A stretch of 48,506 nt of DNA, taken from Acidimicrobiia bacterium (lineage in GTDB: Bacteria; Actinomycetota; Acidimicrobiia; Acidimicrobiales; Poriferisodalaceae). The notes beneath the pieces were generated by a model. It ran no database searches, was not told where the DNA came from, and was given only the letters and a program-made list of their open reading frames with translations. The position numbers were made by a program, and so were the translations under genes. The stretch is from positions 1 to 48,506 of the forward strand of contig JAJEFK010000019.1 of the NCBI GenBank assembly GCA_022820505.1. The letters run 5' to 3'. Of this stretch, positions 16,242 through 24,323 are shown piece by piece (positions within the stretch are counted from its first letter, which is position 1; each line of letters starts with the position of its first letter).

Positions 16242-17414
16242 TCAGCGACTTGGCTGTTGAGGGTGAGGCGTTGGAGGCTCGGTGCCGAGGCTTCGCCCGC
16301 CGGGCTCGGGCGCGCGGCCGACGGGAACGTGCTGGAACTCGCGGTTCACCCTGCGGACAGCCGGTGTGATGGCCACGGCGTAGCCGACCAGAGCGAGGAG
16401 GACCCGGCGAGCCGGCAGGAGCACGAAGCAGATGGCCCACGCCGCGGCGAACCCAATGAGTCGTGGCTTCATCGCGGATATGCGAGCGGACGGCTTGTCG
16501 TCGGGTCGGCCGAGCGGGAATCGCTTCGGCTTGACGAACCATCCATGGGCGAACAGCTGAGCGACGAAGTACGGCCAGAAGGCCTCTGGGGCGTCGAGTG
16601 GGGGATCGGTATCCCAATCGGCGTCGGTGTCGCTGGCTAGCCCGTCTCGGACGCGAGACCACACATGCGACGCGGTGACTCGACCAGAGGCGCCACCGCG
16701 GTTCTGGTGAGTCGGGCGACAGTGCCACCGGTACAGCACCCGTCGGTCCTCAGTGAGGGCCAGTATCCCGGCCTGAAAGATGCCGTTCGGATGCGACGAC
16801 CAGTGCCGCTCGAGTACCCCGGTGTCGCCGATGTAGAGATCGAACCGGCCATTCTCACGGCAGTCTTCGAGGATCTCGTGGTGCGGGTCGCCTGCCGCTT
16901 GATATTCCAGTTCCCACGCGTCCTGCGCTTCGCTCGCAAGACTCTGGGGCTCACTGGTGACGGCGAAGATCTCGCCTCCAGCAGCCCGGATCTCCTCGAC
17001 GACTCCCGATCTTCCAAAGCCGCGCAACTCGCGGCGGCATGGAGGTCACCACAACCCGCGGTAAAACACCAACACGACGAACCTGTGCTTGTCGAGTTGG
17101 GCGTTGAGCCATCCGGCGCGTATCCCGATCGGCGGGTCGAGCAGCGGCGGGATCAGCGGATCGTCAACTTCGGCGGCCGACACGCGAAAGCCCTCGGCTG
17201 ATCGTTCGACCACCACCTGCCCACGGGCACAGACGTCGCCGTCGCACAGCACCAATCCCAGCTCGAAGGACCCTGCTCGCGCTCGTGCCACGGTGTCTTC
17301 GGCATCGATGACCCCGGTGATCTCGAAGTGCGCTTCTTGCGTTGCGTTGATCCACTCGAGAGCGGCCTCCGAAGCAGCCTGAAGCTCAGTGGGGGTTTCC
17401 TCGCTCACGTTCAT
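16242..17414 (-). CDS. Predicted selenoprotein: peroxiredoxin/thioredoxin-like with UGA at the catalytic cysteine
   Basis: Two open stretches in one frame, 17414-17049 and 17045-16242, are separated by a single TGA (17048-17046) and together encode 390 residues. Around the TGA the protein reads FVVLVFYRGLW-[TGA]-PPCRRELRGF. AhpC/TSA-like 'peroxiredoxin-like' proteins carry FYRGxWCPxCxxEL here, so TGA falls exactly on the first redox cysteine (Sec123), giving UxxC with C126. The sequence after it (VVEEIRAAGGEIFAVTSEPQ) continues the redoxin fold. A SECIS-like hairpin follows directly. The N-terminal 115 residues are an extra domain I do not recognise; the C-terminus has a hydrophobic segment (LIGFAAAWAICFVLLPAR, then VLLALVGYAVAI), suggesting a membrane anchor. 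The alternative is a nonsense-mutated pseudogene, but no other lesion is visible. SelA/SelB/SelC are not in this window. Confidence 0.85.
17013..17043 (-). promoter_or_regulatory. Bacterial SECIS-like hairpin
   Basis: Beginning two bases after the in-frame UGA, the mRNA folds as follows. UCCA pairs with UGGA (outer stem, 17043-17040 with 17016-17013), followed by a small U/UU internal loop. GCCGC then pairs with GCGGC (17038-17034 with 17023-17019), followed by a single bulged C and two more pairs (GC with GC). The five-base apical loop is GAGUU (17030-17026). The loop lies about 15 bases after the UGA and begins with G. Known bacterial SECIS elements have a short apical loop with a G in its first positions roughly 16-37 bases downstream, so position and shape both fit. 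Folding was done by hand. Confidence 0.75.
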
Positions 17415-17528
17415 GCGTCGCAGTGCCTCGGATTCCTCGAGTCGACGGCCGATCGTCGACCTTGATCGAAGGGCGGCCGATCACGCCAGTGTGAAGGTAC
17501 CCGGGACGCTGCGGCCTCGCAGTAACGG

Positions 17529-18641
17529 CTACCGGTGATTGTCGAGGAAGAGCCGGGCCGCGTCGATGGCGACCTCGGCGGCCAGCGCCATGGCCTGTGG
17601 CGTCGTCGCAGCGGCGGCGGTGTCGGCGGTGGTGTGGAACAGCGATGACCCGCCCAGGAACGACAGCACCGATGCGTCAGCCTCGAACCATGTGCCGCCT
17701 TCGCCGGGCCACGGATTCGCCTCGCGCAAGCGCCAGTTGGCTGCGAGCACCCGGCGGCCGATCTCGTCGCGGACCTCGCCGCTGGCCGAGGTGAGCACTA
17801 TCCGCTGATCACCGAGCCCGGCCGGGCCTGTCGAATCGGGCTCGATCGCCCCAACCGATGCGCCGAGATGGACGACCGGCCAGCCAGTCACGTCGCGGCT
17901 GGCGAGATAGTGCTTGAGACCGATGTGATCGATCTCGTGACCGCTGCACACCGAGAGCGTGACGTGGTGATCGGCGGCGAGATCGGCGGCCATCGCCATC
18001 GCGACCGCGAGCCCAGTGCCGCGTTCGCCGGCGGCGGGGGTCCAGCCAGTCAGCGGCGTGGTGATGTTGATCGCTGGCGCGTCGGCTGCGCCCAATGTGG
18101 CGATGACGTTGGCGCTGCGATCCGGTTCGGCTGTCGCCGCGAAGGTCAGTTCGGCATCGGCGCCCCGGACACGGTCGGCCCAGTTGCCCGGAATGATGAC
18201 GGCGGGCCGCCCCGGGGTTGCCGGCATCTGCGGCACCCGGTTGCACTGCACGGGGTGGTCGTCGAGTCCTCCGATGGCCATGACGAGCGCCGCCGCGTCA
18301 GGGTCGGTGTCGAGGTAGGGGTCGAGCCCGCGCGGGTTGCCGACGATGCCGACATCGACGTCAACTACGGAGAGATTCCTGGTCTGCCAGTTGCCCTTCG
18401 CGCAATAGAAGACGGGCAGCGCAGGCACCACTTGGCCGGTGATCCGCAGCTCGGAGGTACAGACGAACCGGTCGAACTCAAACCGGTCTTCGTGCACTGA
18501 GGCACCAAGGCTCCGGAGGACGTCGGTCAGCCAGGCGGTGGTCTGGGCATCGGCCGGGGTGCCGGTGTTGTGGTTGCCGAAGCTCGCGTAGGTCTCGACG
18601 ATCTCGTACAGCTCGTCGGCGCTGAACCTCGTGGTGGTCAT
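17529..18641 (-). CDS. M28-like peptidase-fold protein with altered zinc ligands
   Basis: A 370-residue protein. The opening (YEIVETYASFGNHNTGTPAD, WLTDVLRSLGASVHEDRFEF) is that of M28 aminopeptidases, and GHEIDHIGLKHYLASR and SSLFHTTADTAAAA near the end match the family's 'EE.GL.GS..Y' and 'H...DT' blocks. But the canonical 'HxDS...GAxDNxSG' segment reads TPLTGWTPAAGERGTGLAVA, and the catalytic EE pair reads HE. Several zinc ligands therefore appear substituted. It may be a non-peptidase offshoot. ATG 18641 is chosen because homology begins there; the frame is open upstream without similarity. No signal peptide is seen. Confidence 0.72.
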   Translation of the reverse strand: MTTTRFSADELYEIVETYASFGNHNTGTPADAQTTAWLTDVLRSLGASVHEDRFEFDRFVCTSELRITGQVVPALPVFYCAKGNWQTRNLSVVDVDVGIVGNPRGLDPYLDTDPDAAALVMAIGGLDDHPVQCNRVPQMPATPGRPAVIIPGNWADRVRGADAELTFAATAEPDRSANVIATLGAADAPAINITTPLTGWTPAAGERGTGLAVAMAMAADLAADHHVTLSVCSGHEIDHIGLKHYLASRDVTGWPVVHLGASVGAIEPDSTGPAGLGDQRIVLTSASGEVRDEIGRRVLAANWRLREANPWPGEGGTWFEADASVLSFLGGSSLFHTTADTAAAATTPQAMALAAEVAIDAARLFLDNHR

Positions 18642-18845
18642 CAGGCTCGTAGGTCCGCCAGTTGGTTCGCCATCTCGACCTCGGCCGCCCCCGTGGGCGA
18701 CCGCTTTGGCGTGTCCCACCCCGGCGTCGATTCGTGGACCGTGGTGCCAACCCTCGGTGTGCTCAACCGTGCACCTTCCCCCGCAGACCCGCGCCGACAC
18801 CAGTGCCCGCTTTCGGTGAGACCCTAGGTCAGCAACCCCCGCAAC

Positions 18846-19073
18846 TCAGGAGCGACCGAGCACGGTGATGCCGCCGATGGACTCAAGCTCGGCGACGGCT
18901 GAGAGCACGGCGTCTTGGAGGGTGTCAGCCTCGCGATCGAAATCGGCGATCTGGATACCGTCAACGCGGCCTACCAGAGCGTCGTCGCAGCCAGCCTCGA
19001 ACACTTCATCGACGAGTTCGTCTGCTTGGAGGTCGGGGCCGTCGATGATCAGGGTAAAGGTGTGGGTGGTCAT
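18846..19073 (-). CDS. Small conserved hypothetical protein
   Basis: A 75-residue acidic protein beginning MTTHTFTLIIDGPDLQADEL. It resembles small hypothetical proteins I recall from actinobacteria of the form 'HTFTL...G.DL..DE..D.LFEAGCDDA.....G....DFDREA'. The conserved AGCDDALVG and DFDREADTLQDAV blocks and the alternating hydrophobic pattern support a real gene. Function unknown. It sits next to the IetAS-like defence pair but on the opposite strand, and such small proteins may mark the left flank of the island. Confidence 0.65.
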   Translation of the reverse strand: MTTHTFTLIIDGPDLQADELVDEVFEAGCDDALVGRVDGIQIADFDREADTLQDAVLSAVAELESIGGITVLGRS

Positions 19074-19322
19074 AGTCAGGTGTCATTGTCTCGTTCGCGC
19101 ACGTGATTGCGTCGGTCCAGTGCTCATCGGATCTCGCGGGCATCGTTGTCGCAGCTGTGTGGCACCGCCGAGGACCTAACGTCGCCCTCAGGAGCCATGC
19201 CGCCCAGTGGACCCTCGGCTCAGTGAAAGACGCAGGTACCATCGTGACTCGACGTGCGTTGAACAGCAGTTGTCACACCCTCTGCTCATACTGGGGGGAG
19301 CGTCACTGAGAGGAGGCAGCGG

Positions 19323-20279
19323 ATGGCGCGTTCAGATCTGCTGTTGAATCTCGTCGAGGCCGAGCGTTCAGGGGACCGGCAGCGGTTCCTCATGGTGGTT
19401 GAGTCGGTCATCGCCGAAGAGCGCAAGAAGCAGCATCATCTTGTTGCAGACCGGCTCGAAGAGCTCATCTCGACTGCCGGATCCTCGGCGACTGCTCGCT
19501 ACCAAAGCCCGCCAGTAACTCAGGACGGTCTGCTGCTAGAGGTCGTGCCGAGGCGAAGGCTGGCCGATCTTGCTCTGTCTACCGAAACGGCCACATTGGT
19601 GTCGGAGGTCGTTGAGGAGCAGCGTCGACGGGATGTGCTGAGGACGCACGGGTTGGAACCCCGGCATCGGTTGATGCTGGTCGGACCGCCGGGCAACGGC
19701 AAGACGAGCTTGGCTGAGGCGATAGCGGCGGAACTCATGGTGCCAATGTTGGTGGCTTCATACGAGGCGCTGATCAGCAGTTATCTGGGCGAGACCGCCA
19801 GTCGTCTTGCCGCGCTGTTCGAATACGTTCGATCGCGCGAGTGCGTCTTGTTCTTTGACGAGTTCGACACGATTGCCAAGGAACGGGCTGACGATCATGA
19901 CACCGGAGAACTCAAGCGCGTGGTGTCATCCCTGCTGTTGGGCGTTGATCGACTCCCGAGCCATGTGATCTTGGTGACGGCATCGAACCACCCGGAGGTA
20001 CTGGACCGGGCTGCCGGGCGCCGGTTCCAGGTACACGTGACATTGCCGGCGCCGACCCAGGCACAGATTGGTCGGTTCGTCGAACGGCAAGCGGCCCGCG
20101 GCCACGGATTTGGGGTGACCCCTGAAACGATCGCAAGAAACATGGCCGGGGCGAGTTATTCCGAGGTTGAAGACCTCCTGCTAGATATTCGCCGGCGCTA
20201 TGTTCTCGGCCTCCCGGACGCCGACCTGAAACGGACAGCACAAGAACGGCTCGGTAGGTGGCGGAAGCAGAAGCAATAG
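19323..20279 (+). CDS. ietA: IetA-like AAA ATPase of a two-gene ATPase-subtilase defence system
   Basis: A 318-residue AAA ATPase. Walker A is GPPGNGKTS (121-129), Walker B CVLFFDEFD with D179-E180; sensor-1-like VTASNHPEVLDRAAGRRF and a C-terminal lid follow. The N-terminal 60 residues are helical and charged. A strong ribosome site (GAGGAGG) precedes ATG 19323. The next gene is a subtilase overlapping by 22 bases. AAA ATPase plus subtilase in this order is the IetA-IetS pair: a plasmid stability/incompatibility toxin-antitoxin system on Agrobacterium pTiC58, with related ATPase-protease pairs also reported as antiphage. IetA is the antidote there. Confidence 0.85.
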   Translation: MARSDLLLNLVEAERSGDRQRFLMVVESVIAEERKKQHHLVADRLEELISTAGSSATARYQSPPVTQDGLLLEVVPRRRLADLALSTETATLVSEVVEEQRRRDVLRTHGLEPRHRLMLVGPPGNGKTSLAEAIAAELMVPMLVASYEALISSYLGETASRLAALFEYVRSRECVLFFDEFDTIAKERADDHDTGELKRVVSSLLLGVDRLPSHVILVTASNHPEVLDRAAGRRFQVHVTLPAPTQAQIGRFVERQAARGHGFGVTPETIARNMAGASYSEVEDLLLDIRRRYVLGLPDADLKRTAQERLGRWRKQKQ

Positions 20280-22816
20280 CGCCGCCGTGGATGGTTCTTG
20301 AGGCGGCGCGCAAGGAGCCGATGCCTCCGGTGCCACCGAGGCCTCGCCCGCGCCTACACGTGCCTGGGCATGGCGATCAAACGACGCGTCGGGACGCGGC
20401 TTGGACTCTGCTGCGCAAGGCGTTCGAAGCCGAGCGGATGCGGGTTCAGACGACCGTCGGTTCCGAGGAGCCCGAGCTCGTCGTTGTCATTGAAGTAGCT
20501 CACTCGGTCGATGCGTTCCTCGACACGGTCGAGAGAATTGACGGCCTTGAGTTCCTATTCGAGGATGCCGACGACCGCCCGCCCGATGACGATTTTCACA
20601 CACAGCGCAAACCGAAGGGTTCCGATGAGTACCGGCGGACCGCTTCGACATCATTGGCGTCGACCGTGTACTTCGTGTTCACGGACGCAGCTGCGGTACG
20701 AGAGCTGCTGTCGATGTGGACGAGGTTCAAGGAGAACCCGTCCATCCGGCTTCCGCGGCCGTGGAGGAAGGTCTTCACTCAACAGGTTGCAGATGTGCGA
20801 GCGTGGGCGCCTCGAGATCGGTTGACGAAGTCACTCGACGAAGCCATCCAAGCTGCGGAGTGGGGGAGGGTCGAGCAGATCTCCGTCGAGGTCGAACTCT
20901 GGTATCGCCGGGACTCCGCGGCTCGTGAGGAGGCCAGTCGGCATGTCCGAGACCAAGCCGAGGCGTGCGGAGGGACCGTCCTCGACGAGTGCGTGATTGA
21001 AGGCATCGATTATCACGCGCTGCTCCTCGAGCTTCCAGTTCGGGAAGTTAAGTCCTTCTACTCGGAGGATCCAGGAGGATTGGTCAGCGCAAAGCAGGTG
21101 ATGCACCTACACCGAAGCACGCAGGCATCGGTAGTTCGTCTCGATGCCGTTGGCGAATCACCAGCGGTTGCCATTGATGCCCCACCGCCGACGGGATTGC
21201 CACGGGTAGCGCTGCTTGACGGGTTGCCCATGTCGAACCACGGCCTGCTCACGAACCGTCTCATCGTCGACGATCCGGACGAACGCGAGCGGTTTTATCC
21301 AGCGCAGCACCGCCAACACGGAACCGCGATGGCGTCCGTCATCATCCATGGTGACCTGTCAGCGGCACGCGACGCCCTGCGCCGTCCCCTGTACGTCCGC
21401 CCGATCCTGGAAGCGCCCGACCGCGTCGAAGCACCTGAGCGGTATCCCACCGCTCAGTTGATCTGCGACGTAGTGCATCGCGCCGTCGTGCGCATGTGCG
21501 ATGGCGACGGCGACACCTCGCCGGCCGCACCGAGCGTGAAGCTGGTGAACTTGTCGATCGGCGATCCAGACCGTCACCTAGAGCGTCGAGTCAGCCCGTT
21601 GGCTCGGTTGTTGGATTATCTCGCCTATCGGTACGACCTGCTCTTTGTAGTCTCCGCTGGCAATCATCCTCAAACAATCTCCTACGAGCCACGAACCGGC
21701 GATCTCGGCGCCGACGTTTGGCGGGCCATAGTTGACGAACTGAATGATCGACGGTTGCTGTCTCCGGCCGAATCGATCAACTCGCTGACTGTCGGTGCTC
21801 TCCATTCGGATCGCAGTAACGCAGTCGTGACGGCCGCAAACCGCGTAGAGCCAGCGGAGGTCGGCTCACCGGCGCTGTACTCGGCGGTTGGACGCGGCTT
21901 TGCCCGCTCTGTCAAGCCGGAGGTCTTCGCCCCAGGCGGTCGCCAGATCTACAGGGAAGGCTTCGACGAGGGCCAAGAAGTACGGGAACTACATCAAGCC
22001 AACAACGTGGTAACCGCGCCAGGTGTCCTAGTCGCCCAGCCCGGCTCGGATAGCTCGACGGTCTCAGCTCACTACTGGCGAGGCACGAGCCTCGCGACGG
22101 CCCACGTCACCAGGTTTGCATCTGATGTCCTTGACCGACTGGAACTCTTGCAAGGTGAACGTGGCGACGGTTCGTTACCCGACGAGTCTCTAGCGGTGTT
22201 GACGAAGGCGCTTGTCGTTCACGCTGCAAGCTGGGGCGAACCTATGGCTTGGGAGAACGGCGCAGAGGCCTCGGGGACAGCGCGCCGCAAGGGGCTAAGC
22301 CGACTGCTGGGTTACGGGCGAGCATCGCCGCTTTGGCTGTTTTCTGACACACCGCACCGGGCGACATTGGTGGCAACGGATGTACTCGGCGCCGACGAGC
22401 AGGCGTTCTTCGAGATCCCGCTGCCAGAGGGACTCCGATCGTCGACATACTGGCGCCGTCTCCGGCTCACCTTGGCATGGTTCTCGCCGATCAATTCCAG
22501 ACATCAGGGGTATCGGCGCGCTCGGCTCGCGCTTGAGGTTCCGCAAGTGAGCCGGACGTTGCTCGAGATCGACCGCGCCGAGGTTCACAGGGATGCAGCT
22601 GTGCGGGGCACTGTCCAGCACGAGCTTTTCGAAGGAACCGATGCACCGGTGTTCAGTGACGATGACAGATTCCAGGTCTCGGTGACGGCTCGCGCTGGTG
22701 CCGGAATCCTCGAGGAGGAAGTCCGATTCGGGCTCATTGCCACTCTGGAAGCCGCTGCGGAGGCGGGAATCGGTGTGCGGGAGCAAATGCGCGAGCGGGT
22801 GCGCGTACGTGCGTAG
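20258..22816 (+). CDS. ietS: IetS-like subtilisin-family (S8) serine protease
   Basis: An 852-residue protein. A 300-residue N-terminal region of unknown fold precedes the S8 domain. The triad is visible as VALLDGLP (D321), RQHGTAMASV (H354) and RGTSLATAHVTR (S611), with oxyanion N469 in VVSAGNH. A C-terminal jelly-roll-like domain follows. No signal peptide is present, so it is cytoplasmic, as expected for IetS, the toxic partner restrained by its ATPase. GTG 20258 overlaps the IetA gene and gives the full-length frame; ATG 20291 is a possible alternative. Base use is visibly less GC-rich than in the catabolic genes, consistent with a mobile island. Confidence 0.85.
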   Translation: MAEAEAIAPPWMVLEAARKEPMPPVPPRPRPRLHVPGHGDQTTRRDAAWTLLRKAFEAERMRVQTTVGSEEPELVVVIEVAHSVDAFLDTVERIDGLEFLFEDADDRPPDDDFHTQRKPKGSDEYRRTASTSLASTVYFVFTDAAAVRELLSMWTRFKENPSIRLPRPWRKVFTQQVADVRAWAPRDRLTKSLDEAIQAAEWGRVEQISVEVELWYRRDSAAREEASRHVRDQAEACGGTVLDECVIEGIDYHALLLELPVREVKSFYSEDPGGLVSAKQVMHLHRSTQASVVRLDAVGESPAVAIDAPPPTGLPRVALLDGLPMSNHGLLTNRLIVDDPDERERFYPAQHRQHGTAMASVIIHGDLSAARDALRRPLYVRPILEAPDRVEAPERYPTAQLICDVVHRAVVRMCDGDGDTSPAAPSVKLVNLSIGDPDRHLERRVSPLARLLDYLAYRYDLLFVVSAGNHPQTISYEPRTGDLGADVWRAIVDELNDRRLLSPAESINSLTVGALHSDRSNAVVTAANRVEPAEVGSPALYSAVGRGFARSVKPEVFAPGGRQIYREGFDEGQEVRELHQANNVVTAPGVLVAQPGSDSSTVSAHYWRGTSLATAHVTRFASDVLDRLELLQGERGDGSLPDESLAVLTKALVVHAASWGEPMAWENGAEASGTARRKGLSRLLGYGRASPLWLFSDTPHRATLVATDVLGADEQAFFEIPLPEGLRSSTYWRRLRLTLAWFSPINSRHQGYRRARLALEVPQVSRTLLEIDRAEVHRDAAVRGTVQHELFEGTDAPVFSDDDRFQVSVTARAGAGILEEEVRFGLIATLEAAAEAGIGVREQMRERVRVRA

Positions 22817-22984
22817 TCGACATAGTTGCGCTACGAACAACCCGGCCCGCGATGATCGCGTGACCGGCTCCAAGGAGTGCTACCGAGCGCACGTCTGCGG
22901 TTCGAGCACCCGAGCCCAGATGCGAGTCATCCATAGAGGGCGGACTATCCGCGTGGCAGTGGCCGGGTTGTTCGATTCCCCGTC

Positions 22985-24082
22985 ATGACAGAAGGATCGA
23001 GCGCCAGTCTGTTCAAGGCCATCGTCGATGAGCCGGCGCAACATCCGTCGTTTCGGGAGTTGTCGGTAGGTCCCGAGCGCTCAGGGGCGCGAACGCTGAT
23101 GCAGCAGACCTACGAGCAGTGGGGCGGCGCTGACCCTCATTTCGTACGTGAGTTTCAGACGGCGGGGTTTGATGCCCGGGTATTCGAGCTATACCTCGCG
23201 GCCACGCTGCGGAGTCTCGGCTGGACAGTCGGATGCGAAGGGGGCCGCCCGGACTTCCACTGCCGGGGACCGGATCTGGAGTTCTACGTCGAAGCTGGCA
23301 CAGCCAACTCTCCTGGCAATCCGGAACCGGTCGCCACACCTCAGGAGTATCTCAGGGGGTTCCGGTCGCAAACGCAGAATCGGGATGAGGTTGCCGTCAG
23401 ATTCGGCTCCGTGCTTCAGAGCAAGGCCAACATGCGATACCAGGACCTGCCTCACGTCGCGGGCAAGCCGATCGTGCTGGCGGTCCAAGCATTCTTCGGA
23501 CCTGGCGCGCTGCTCCACAATGAGCTCCCGCTCGTCCGCTACCTATACGACATGGCTCTCATCGAGGTGGACAGCGCTGGTGCTGCCGTGCCAACGGACG
23601 CAACAGTCGGTTGCCACGTCGGGGATACGAAAACGATCCCGTCTGGCTGGTTCAAAGATTCCGACGCTGCTCACATCTCGGCGGTGATGTGGTCCAACAC
23701 CGGAACTGTTGGCAAGTTCAATCGCATGGCCTCGGGCCTCGGCTTGGGCTCGCCGGATTGGGAGATCCACCGCTTCGGATCTGAGTTCGATCCTCGCCCT
23801 GGAGCGACGGAACCGATGCCGTTCATTGAGAGAGTCGAACCCGGCCGAGAAGTCTGGGAAGAGGGATTAGTCATCATGCACAACCCCGACGCGAATGTCC
23901 CGTTGCCAGCATCCGCATTTCCCGCGGTGACTCAGATTCACCGAGCCGGTACTGGTCTGTCTTTCGACTTTGTCGGCCGCCAGATTTACGAGCAAATGTC
24001 GATGCCGAACCTGGTGTCCGCCAGGGCAGAAGCTCTGACGTGGATCCACAAGCTCTTGAATGCTGATGAAGAAGACGGGTGA
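22985..24082 (+). CDS. Unknown defence-island protein with nuclease-like motif
   Basis: A 365-residue protein I cannot assign firmly. The segment RVFELYLAATLRSLGW (E68), CEGGRPDFHC (D90) and LEFYVEA (E99/E103) has the order E...PD...E-x-x of PD-(D/E)XK nuclease folds, but the last motif reads VEA, lacking the lysine. The pattern resembles the hypothetical 'putative glycosaminoglycan attachment site' proteins that recur in restriction islands. The C-terminal half has no motif I recognise. It lies between IetS (168 bases upstream) and an MmeI-like enzyme on the same strand, so a role in DNA defence is inferred from position. Confidence 0.7.
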   Translation: MTEGSSASLFKAIVDEPAQHPSFRELSVGPERSGARTLMQQTYEQWGGADPHFVREFQTAGFDARVFELYLAATLRSLGWTVGCEGGRPDFHCRGPDLEFYVEAGTANSPGNPEPVATPQEYLRGFRSQTQNRDEVAVRFGSVLQSKANMRYQDLPHVAGKPIVLAVQAFFGPGALLHNELPLVRYLYDMALIEVDSAGAAVPTDATVGCHVGDTKTIPSGWFKDSDAAHISAVMWSNTGTVGKFNRMASGLGLGSPDWEIHRFGSEFDPRPGATEPMPFIERVEPGREVWEEGLVIMHNPDANVPLPASAFPAVTQIHRAGTGLSFDFVGRQIYEQMSMPNLVSARAEALTWIHKLLNADEEDG

Positions 24083-24323
24083 GCAATTCAGTACCGATGC
24101 GGGCCGCAAGACGGTTGACCAGTGCTGCTGAAGTGGCCCGCATTTCGGCCGTGACGAGTCAAGGCCCTGCTGTGGCCGGTCTCAAGGGCACGCATGCCAC
24201 CGCTTTGCGCAAGGGCGGCCAGGCCGGCAGCCGAAGCGATCGGGAAGCTCCTCCAAGACGACAGACCCAACGCAGTCGAGAAAGGGTCGGCCCGATGGCC
24301 GACGGGATACTCTGAGCGATCGC

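Noticed and set aside
16242..17414. Nonsense-mutated pseudogene as explanation for the in-frame TGA
   Set aside because: The stop falls precisely on the redox cysteine, the next cysteine is kept, coding sequence on both sides is intact, and a SECIS-like hairpin follows. It remains the main alternative until selB/selC are checked.
24079..24315. A 78-codon frame between the unknown defence protein and the MmeI-like gene
   Set aside because: It starts with a GTGA overlap, which is suggestive, but the product is arginine/serine-rich without structure-like patterning and no ribosome site is seen.
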